Assembly (NCBI GenBank): GCA_950295325.1 | Contig: OX485806.1 | Span: forward strand, 38,378,001-38,442,000 | Length of the DNA stretch: 64,000 nucleotides | Source: Polytrichum commune | Taxonomy: Eukaryota > Streptophyta > Polytrichopsida > Polytrichales > Polytrichaceae | Direction of reading: 5' to 3' | The notes under the pieces: model-generated | What the model saw: only the letters and a program-made list of their open reading frames with translations | Told to the model about the DNA's origin: nothing | Database searches by the model: none | Shown: positions 55,801-64,000 of the stretch, in pieces | Layout: every line of letters starts with the position of its first letter | Position numbering within the stretch: position 1 is the stretch's first letter | Program-made: the position numbers and the translations under genes

Positions 55801-56921
55801 TTTTTCCCTAGTGTGTTGTTTGGTTTGAGATCACCTACTCAGTTGAGTGTCAAATTGCACTACTGAGGTTAGACAACAAAACAACTCTTATGTAAAACTA
55901 CAACTAAAGCTTACAATTCAAACAATTTCTGACTTCTTGTTGGTTCTCTTCCATATGATGAACCCTCTGCTCAACATGGAAGTCTTGAACTTCAAAGTAG
56001 CATATCCAAAGGGTTAAATTTTAAGTCACACAAGAGTATGGACATATTTCTATTTGTCGATTGGTTTGATGTAAGAAATCCAACAATATTGAAAGTAACT
56101 GTAAACAATATTTATTGTAACCAACAATATTAATCACTACATTATTATACTAATTTGAATTCAAAAATTGCATTGGTTATGATTTGCAAGTTTTTGTTTC
56201 ATAGATGATGCCATTAGTCATAAATATCAACACTATGAGTCATTTGCATAAAAGAACAATTTTTGCGTATTTGCCAGGTTGTAATGTAACATAATGCTAC
56301 CAATATCAACTTCATAATTTGCCTATGATTGTTCTCCATGAGACTAAGATGTACGGATGTTATCCAAACAATTTTTTTTATATTCAATTGCCTACTTATA
56401 TGTTGGATAAAAAAGGGAAAACATCTGTGTATAACACCAACATGAATCATTATTAGCATGTTGAATCATTTAGTTATGATCTTTAAGAACTTGTGACAAG
56501 GAAAATAACAAAACCTTCCGCTCACTAGTCTATCTTAGAGATGTGATTATTATATTTGCAACATGTACACCTTCAGAACCAATGTTGGGCATGTATTAGA
56601 GTTTGCACCAAACACCGAACGGTTGTCAAGACGATCCTTTGAATTCATAACCACGGCTCATAATTTTTAATAATCAAATTTGATTCATAACCATGGATCT
56701 AAGAAAATCAAAACTTAGTCAAACAACCTTCTTAGAAACCACCGGTTCTTTGTCAATTATTTCACGAAGACCGCTGGATCTTTGATTTTTTAAAAGAAAA
56801 GTAACTAGGACTAGGGATTCTTTAAGAAATTCAAAACCCTTGAACCCAAGGTTCTTTAATTTTAAATTGTTTGAAAAAAGCAAAACTGAATTTATTCACA
56901 AAATCAAATACTTGCTAACAC
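52801..56921. other. AT-rich region, nothing recognised
   Basis: About 4.1 kb with only short ORFs lacking motifs. No strong repeat, tRNA or domain was found by eye. Old decayed transposon sequence is likely but cannot be shown. Confidence 0.5.
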
Positions 56922-57820
56922 TATGGTCCATGGTTGTTATTCGGTCTATTTTCCATGTCCTCTTACTTCAACTGAGTAGATTTACACAATAAAACTTGTG
57001 TTGCATTAGCATATATACAATGAAACATCAACCAAAATCGGATTAAAAATGGGCTTCTCATGTTTTAGCTATGGTTATAAAAAGTGCATGTTTGTTGATT
57101 CCTTAACTAAATACATAGGTCCTTCCAATTGTGTTCACTATTGAGTGTGGCACAGTTGATAAAATTTTGAAGATGTCCAATCTCTTTAAAACGTGTGTCT
57201 TTATGGTGTTTGTTCTTTGATCCTCGTCTAACCAAACATCAATCAAATATAGGTGTTGAAGTAAGAAAAGTAACCAAATTACACCCACATACCTTACTCT
57301 GAAGCACTTCATCAATGATAAACTCTAACATAGCAAGTGATCCAGTATCCACCCAGTGGTTTAATGACAGGATTTGCCCAAGCAAGTGGCATATAAGGTT
57401 GAGATCTTAAGCATGAATCACTCACTTTGCAGCCATATCAGGTGCACTATTGTAAGGTATGTGGGTCTATTTCGGTTCAATTTTCATGTTCTCCAACTCC
57501 TACTGATTAGATTTCTGCGACAAAACTTGTGTTACATTAGAGCAAGTCTTTGATGAAGCAGCCAAAAACTTGGATCAAATTTTGGACTTCCCCTGTTTTA
57601 GTCACAATTATTGGGAGTGCATGGTTATTGATAACATAGGTCCTCCCAATTACATTCACTATTGAGTGTGGAGAAGTTAATAGAATTTGAAGACATATAG
57701 TCCAATCTTCTTTGAAACATGTGTCTTTATGGTGTTTATCCTTTGATCTTCATCTAATCACCCACCAATAAAATATAGGAGTCCGATTGAGGAGAGTCAC
57801 CGAATAACTGCCGCATACCT
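56922..57820. repeat. Diverged tandem duplication, offset about 526 bp
   Basis: Two units share, in order, GGTCTATTT, AAAACTTGTGTT, CATAGGTCCT, CACTATTGAGTGTGG, GTGTCTTTATGGTGTTT and AATATAGG. The GTGTCTTTATGG anchor is near 57195 and 57721. Confidence 0.75.
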
Positions 57821-59025
57821 TGGTCACAAATTTGTGAATCGGATGCTCTCGAGGGGGGCAGTTGCCACTCGGCAGAAGTGTGAAGGCTTTTGCCAGATCC
57901 GGAGGCAATTCAAGAGCCATCTGACCGTGACGATGCAGAGGTGGTTATTTGAGGATGCCTAGGCCTTAGAAGGTTACTTGAATAACCAGGTACAAGGGCT
58001 TTAAATCATCAAGAATCAGGTACAAGGGCTGTGAATAATCAAGTAACCCCCTGGCTAGATACTTCAAAGAATCAGGTACAAGGGCTTTGAATTATCACAA
58101 GTAGACAATATTAAGAGTCCGGAGGTCCAGACTCTGGGCTCCGATCCTTGATCAAGTTTTGCATTTGGAACTAAATCTGACTGTCTAGTACAAGTACGAG
58201 AAACCAGAAACACTAGCCACTTCACCTTGGTCCACCTTGGCCACTCCCTAAAAACCAAGGATAGCACTAAACGTACACTTGCCCCTAACCCAAAGGAGGT
58301 GGTAGGTGCAGCACCTTTATAATGGGAGCAGAGATGGGCTAAGAATGGTAAGGGCCATCATTCCAGAGACACATGGAAGGCAGGTGATATCAACTTACCA
58401 GGAGAGAAGCCATGTGTGAACAATAACATTCCACTAAGGACTCCCGTTAAGATGTGAGGAAAATATAGGAGCCCCAAGTAGGAGTGTATTCAAGTGTAGC
58501 AGAATCATCTCAAACGATTGCAAGAAACATCTAGGTGATTATTAAAGGCACCTAGTGTATGTTCTACTAGTTACCTCATGCTAGATTTCAGCTGACGAAG
58601 TAATCACAGGGAGCAAGTGCAATTCGCTGGTAAAGGGCAGTTACAGCTAGTGTCAAGGAAAGAAGGGGAGACGTTTGTGAAACTGAGGGACAGAGTTCCA
58701 CACCCTTTGATTTCTTGTCCTCCACATTCTAATTTCCTGACCAGCAGTTTCTGGGCATAAGGTGATGGGTAACATAAACTAATGGCTGGTAATGTTGATC
58801 CTAAGACTGGCTTGCCATAGGACGTGAATGATTACTACTCAATCATTTACAACACCTTTTCGCTACACATGGTGAGGGATGATGCAATTGCAAGGAACAT
58901 AACTCAAGGTAAGGAAAAGCCCAGGGACAACATCACTCAAGGTAATTAAAAATCCTGAGATCCATGTGTATGTTAATAACTTACATGTGGGAGGAGATGA
59001 AGTTTGAGCTGCACGAATGAGTCCA
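57821..59025. other. 3' flank of SufD, no gene seen
   Basis: Short repeats of AGGTACAAGGGCT occur near 57990, 58018 and 58074. No coding region was recognised; the SufD 3' UTR is expected just below 59026. Confidence 0.5.
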
Positions 59026-62000
59026 CTAGTGTGTCAGCATTTCCGCATCTCGAAGTCCTACTGGTACATTGGGATTTAAGATGCCCTCGGAGGCCAGTGA
59101 TGATTTCACAAGGCCTTCAAGTCTTTTTTGTAACCTTTCATTTCCAAGTTTCTGCATTACCTCAGCTCCAAAGGAGAATACTAGCGCGCTACGTGCTGTC
59201 AGTGCATCAATGCCACGAGCCTCAAAATAGAATAATTGGTCTTCTTCTAGGTCTGAGATTGCAGCTCCATGAGTGCACTTAACATCATCAGCAATGATTT
59301 GTAAGTTGGGCTTGATATTCACAGTTGCCCGTGGTGCTAACAGTAAACTTCGGCTTAGTTGGCCAGCATCTGTCTGTTGTGCTAACCTGCATCAAGCAAT
59401 TGCACTCGTTTTCAAATGTGGTGACTTGTCTCATAGGGACACTTATAGACAAAAGCAAACAGAAAGTACCAACCCACCCACATCAACACCAAAAGAGCTG
59501 GACTCAAAGACTGCAGTAGAATTCCATATAAGACTGAAATGCTCCTCAAAAAATATATCAAACCTATCATTCAGCATTTCTATATTTCAATCCAATTAAG
59601 ATTCTAAGAACACATGCACTTGTCAAAAGGTAATGCTTCTGCTATAACAGCTACATCTCAATGTACTACTATAAGTTCTCAACATCCAGATCATACTTTA
59701 TCTTTACCACTAATTAGCCCCTCTATATCCAACACTACTGTGTTTCCACATAAGGGAAGATAAGTAAAACCGAGATAACGAATCCTCACAATCCATACCT
59801 GTTCACCCTGACATTCCCATCAAACACAGCTTGGCCTGAAGAATCTGTGACAATACACTTGTGAAGCTGGCGGCTGACCCCGCGGGGATGATTGAGTACA
59901 AGCCTGCTATGTAGATCTTGCACCTGCTTCTTGCCTGCCAGTAAAAATGTTGAAAATTCTGTCTCTGTATCCGGACCTAATTGAATGACTTGAAGATTGT
60001 GCCTGCTGAGTCGTGCACCCACTCCAACCTCTACCAATTTGTACGTACTCTTTTCCCCCTGGTATGATGACCAAAGTGTTTCTCATGTCAGTGAATCCTC
60101 AAACTGGATCAATCAAATATCAATACCAGAGAATAATAAAATAAAATCAGAGTCCTCTGTAAACCCCAAAGGGCTGCAAGCAGAACGAAACTGATGGGAT
60201 TGTTTCACTTGACTGGGCCACCGTTTCAAGCTAGCCCTTGATTTCCACTTTGACCACCCACACACGTCCTGATTACAAGCTGCAAGCTCAGATTTCAAGC
60301 TGAATACTTCAAATTAAGGATTTAAAGCTAAATAGTGAAAACAAGGCACTTAAAAATGCTAGAAAACTTTGTAATTCAGATAAAGCAGTACCCTCCATTT
60401 TTGTTGGCTCCTAACGTCTCTCAACATGTAAACTTGAACTAAAATAATCACAGATGCAAACATTTTTGCAGCTAGCAGGCTTGGCCCAGCTCCATGCTCC
60501 CAGCTGCCGGCTAGCAGCTGCCAGCCCAGTGGGGCTGGACCTTCATTGGGATTTGACAAAACAATGAGGATAGTAAACTACAAACAAACTACAAACAAAG
60601 CAAGACAGGTTGGAGAACAAGCCGAATACTGAAAGAAATGCCTATGACCACCTCTGTGCAAATAATTGGATCATCCGGATTCCACGAGCTGAAGATATCT
60701 CAATCTCAGCATAAACAGGCAACACAGACTCATGTTATCAGCTAGAGTCCAATGAAAGTAACACTTTTCCTATGATTCACCATCCACCAATTAGACTTGA
60801 GCAAAATTATTGAGAAAAATTGACCTGAGAAACATGCGTTTGCTTGATATGGACAGAAGTGCGGTCTTGCTCCTGAGCATAGCTGTGAGTAACTTTTGCA
60901 CCATCTGCTACAGATATCTCACATACTGAATTTGTCCAGTAGAATTGTCCTGTAGCTCCGACATATTGTTCAACGATTTCCACCTCCGCACCGTTTTCTG
61001 CAACAACTAGCAACCTGGGACTCGAGAGAGAAATAGAAGCCTCTCCTTCTTGGCCGTCCTTGGAACCCCCCTTTCCAGAAGAATAGTAGATTACATGAAC
61101 AGGCTTTGACAGCTTCACACCTTGTGGTGCATAAATAACCCCTATGTCTTGGGTCCCGATGCCATTTAAAAATGTGAAGAGGTCATCTTGAGTTCCAGCT
61201 GCAGGTTTGCCAAGGTGGTTAAGCACTTGTGATAAGTTCCCTTTATTTTCGGCAGATATATTGCAGATGCTTCCCACAAATGTGCCATCAGATAACCCTT
61301 CCAACGTTGACAGAGACTCCGAGATTACACCATCGATGAAGACAAGGCGATAGGCCTCTACATCCCCAAGATTCAGCCCTGATAACAAAAGAACCAATCA
61401 GAAACTATAACTATTCTTTTACAAAGAATCTGAATAATTACCCATCTGGTAGAGAAAACAGTACACTCCCACTTCCGAAGGGGTCACTTTGAAGGAGCTA
61501 ACATTCGAGCTCCAGGATGATATCAATAGTGACTGTCAGCCAAAATAGTGATGTTACCTGCAATTTTATTCTCTGCCTCCAAAGATTGGGCACGACTTGG
61601 GCAAATTTCGATGTTCTTCAAGAACCTTACATCTGTGAACCGGTATGCTTCATCCTTATTTGTGGGCCAACGTGAATTTAATGCCTTCTCAGATGCCTCC
61701 TCCCTCAGCCTTGCCAGGGCGTGGCTGCCTATCGTGTCCCCTAGCTCAAGCGGAAGTGCATTCTCAAGCTTCTCTGCGAGATCGAGAATGAAGAAATCAG
61801 GACCACTAGGGCTTGTTGAGAGTGAGAAGGATGCCTCAGATTGGTCACGCAGTGAAGCAGAGTCAGAAATGGATTCTGTGGCCGATGCAGTGACTGAAGC
61901 CCTTGCTAAAACCTGCCCCTTCACTGCCCTGAGCCCACATTTCAGTCAAGATGGATCCATTTACTGGTAACCTCCATTTAAACATGATCATACTCCACGG

Positions 62001-63323
62001 TAGACATCACAGGGCCATTTCATCATTCAAAGGCCAGAGAATGAGTGTTATTGTTCACCACAAAACCTGTGCCAAGGACCTGAGAGTCTCTACACTAGCA
62101 CTGAGGCAGCTAGTGAATTCTCAAGTTCATAGTCTATAGGACTTACCCTCCTCTTTTAGATGGTGTGGCCGTGATCACCTCCTTGGTCTGCGCCAATTGA
62201 ACACCCATAACGTCAATCTTAGTGAATTCATAACACACTGACCTCCCAAAAACTCCTCTTCTATATATCACCTCCAGCTACCAGACCAATTCTCAAGTAT
62301 TGGCTTGTTATCAAAGCCACTTGAATCTGCTACACTCCCAGCTCAGCCTGAACAATAGCTTACACCACACGCGCTCTACACATGCTTGATAACCTCAGAA
62401 AATTTGAGAAGTTCAGAGCCGTAGTGGACGTATGCAGAGTTTTTTTTTTTTTTTTTTAAAAATATTATTATTGAGCAAAAACAAGGCACCCACAACACTG
62501 ACGGTGGAAAAGTTCTCTGCCGACGATCCAAAATTTGTCCCAGTGCATGATTTCATTGACCTTTCAACACCAGTATTCAGAAAATAAATATTCTTGGTAA
62601 TTGATCTTTGCAATACCTTAGGTTCTACGTGTATGATGTTCCAATTTTACAGGTACTCAGCAAATAGCAAGACCCTGAGATGTTAACGACAGCATGGAAT
62701 GGCCCAAATTCCACTTAATGTGGGTCCACCCGCTGGAAGAACAAGGTTTATGGATCAGTCCAGGAATATGTTATCTGCAGCTTAAAGTTCCAAGTTAACT
62801 CAATAATTCTGGTCTTCAAAGAAAACCTCAGTGCATAGACCTGAATTGCTCGAGGCCCAAATGAAAGACCAATTCGTTTTTTTTACCATTTCAAGTACTT
62901 ATTGTGCAATTACATTTCTCATAGCTCTGTAATTATGTGTCATAGCGGTACATTGCACAGGAGTGACATTGTCATGTAGAGCACTCCTTAGGCACATTAC
63001 ATAAACCCTAAACCCTGGCATGCAATTCCAAACGTGGCCACAAACTTAGGCCCGCATTTTCCTAAACTCTCAAACAAAAACCGAGTAGAATTAAAATTGA
63101 GGGAAAGAAGTCTCACGAAATTGATAATCGCAGCTCCCTCATACTTCCACCGATTCTCGGAGGGAATCAACCCTCCCTTGCAATTGGATAAGACGAGGCC
63201 TCGAGACCTCGCAAGGGGGGCAATCCCGCACGGCCGCAGAGAAAGAGCAGTTTTGTGGCCTGTGCAGGAGGCACAGGAGGTCGATGCTCCGGCCAAAGCC
63301 AGTGGAGCCACTTGGGCTGCCAT
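59026..63323 (-). CDS. SUFD: SufD, plastid Fe-S cluster scaffold subunit
   Basis: SufD works with SufB and SufC in the plastid SUF complex that builds Fe-S clusters. Five exons: 63323-63117, 61912-61558, 61378-60825, 60058-59799 and 59386-59026, in phase, 578 aa. Exon 1 begins MAAQVAPLALAGAS and is rich in Ala, Ser and Arg with few acids, as in a transit peptide. The core matches plant SufD: RWPTNKDEAYRFTD, QLGPDTETE, HPRGVSRQLHKC, SSGQAVFDGNVRVN, NIKPNLQIIADDVKCTHGA and DLEEDQLFYFEARGID. Exon 1 is the least certain: it is linked by phase, a GTGAG donor and its position. The exon 2 acceptor was chosen at CAG/GTTTTAGC because it keeps phase; a nearby acceptor does not. At 578 aa it is longer than angiosperm SufD (about 475), mainly at the N-terminus and in the linker. 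The repeat block at 63410 begins 86 bp upstream of the ATG. Confidence 0.93.
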
Positions 63324-63409
63324 ATCGCCTAGAACAAAAGAAATCCAACTCCTCAATTACACAAAATGCAGAACCAAAAACAACATTCTTTCACCACACA
63401 CTCCGCAGG

Positions 63410-64000
63410 CAATATCGTCCAGAATTACAGGTCACCATGTAACCCTCTCTCCCACTGGAAACGCATGGGACTTCTCAAACCCTACTCAACACCGGAATGG
63501 CCACGACACATCTACACAATCCTCCCCAAATTTCGAGAACGTAAACGAAATGTACATGTCAGCAATTAAAGCCATGCAAAAATTCTCAACAGAGATTCTA
63601 CTTCACCGGTTATCGTACGTGAAGTAAACCCCGTGCCTGTCGAAATTCAACAACCACGGGCATGTGCAACAACAGAGGAATGTGTTCACTAAATAGCAGG
63701 ATGTTGTGGTAGTTTACCTGGACGCCGCCGAAGCTGTGCAGCCGTCTGCGAATGAATCGTCAGTGGCCGTTTGTTTTGTATATTGGCAGAGGTGTGAAGA
63801 GAAAGAGAAAGAGATAGAGGGGGCGAAGATCCTTAGGTCGCCATAGCTCAGTTTTTTCTGCAACGCAATCCCCTTCGGAAGGTAACACAAAGTTAGCCCC
63901 ATTGGTGGATGAACTCAGTGTGGATGACGTCCTAATGTTACGTTTCATCTGTGAGTGGAGAATCTGTTCTTTGGATTTCGTCCATTCTCTATCTAGAAGA
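63410..64000. repeat. Long direct repeat, copy B (partner at 10458-11047)
   Basis: Collinear with copy A and about 97% identical, running off the window end. It starts 86 bp upstream of the SufD start codon, so it must include or border the SufD promoter. The sequences left of the two copies (9966-10457 and 63117-63409) are unrelated, which gives a sharp junction at CAATATCGTCC. Confidence 0.95.

Noticed and set aside
63034-63627. 197-aa plus-strand ORF
   Set aside because: It is antisense to SufD exon 1 and runs into the 590-bp repeat; the minus-strand reading has a transit peptide, a donor site and phase continuity.

Overview
The window is nuclear DNA of a land plant. Genes are spread thinly through AT-rich sequence. 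Most have several GT-AG introns, and the products include a plastid SufD, a plant-type HUB histone ubiquitin ligase and plant-sized PCNA. The broken disease-resistance gene at the left edge joins a protein-kinase glycine loop to an NB-ARC and LRRs. That order is best known from mosses (the PK-NBS-LRR class), so a moss or other seed-free plant is my guess; the sequence alone does not prove it.

Layout. 1-2600 (-): pseudogene of a kinase/NB-ARC/LRR protein. 4788-9428 (-): TATDN1-type TatD nuclease, 11 exons read, the first coding exon not found. 9805-11047: stacked tandem repeats and a 590-bp block that recurs at the right edge (63410-64000, about 97% identical). 13542-18615 (+): four-exon TraB-related membrane protein. 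19740-23459 (+): PCNA copy 1 behind a tandemly duplicated promoter with two E2F sites. 26107-27654 (+): intronless HemW-type radical SAM protein. 30309-28584 (-): PCNA copy 2, facing copy 1. 43228-33745 (-): HUB1/HUB2 (BRE1-like) E3 ligase, 19 exons. 44140-52800: repeat-rich, with poly-G repeat units, a 91-bp triplication, a CACTA-like MITE, a piggyBac-like transposase remnant interrupted by a 3.5-kb element with 664-bp terminal inverted repeats, and a SINE-like insertion with a perfect 17-bp target duplication. 52801-59025: no gene seen. 63323-59026 (-): plastid SufD, five exons.

The genes are ordinary housekeeping genes and form no operon-like unit. PCNA, TatD and HUB act on DNA or chromatin; SufD (plastid Fe-S assembly) and HemW (Fe-S/heme) are linked only by cofactor theme. 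Exon boundaries were read by hand from reading frame, GT-AG signals and phase continuity. Summed coding lengths divide by three for PCNA1 (264 aa), PCNA2 (263 aa), HUB (890 aa), SufD (578 aa) and the TraB-like gene (656 aa). I found no clearly new biological system. The most notable points are the face-to-face PCNA pair with conserved E2F sites, the duplicated splice donors in the TraB-like gene, the nested transposon and the SINE.
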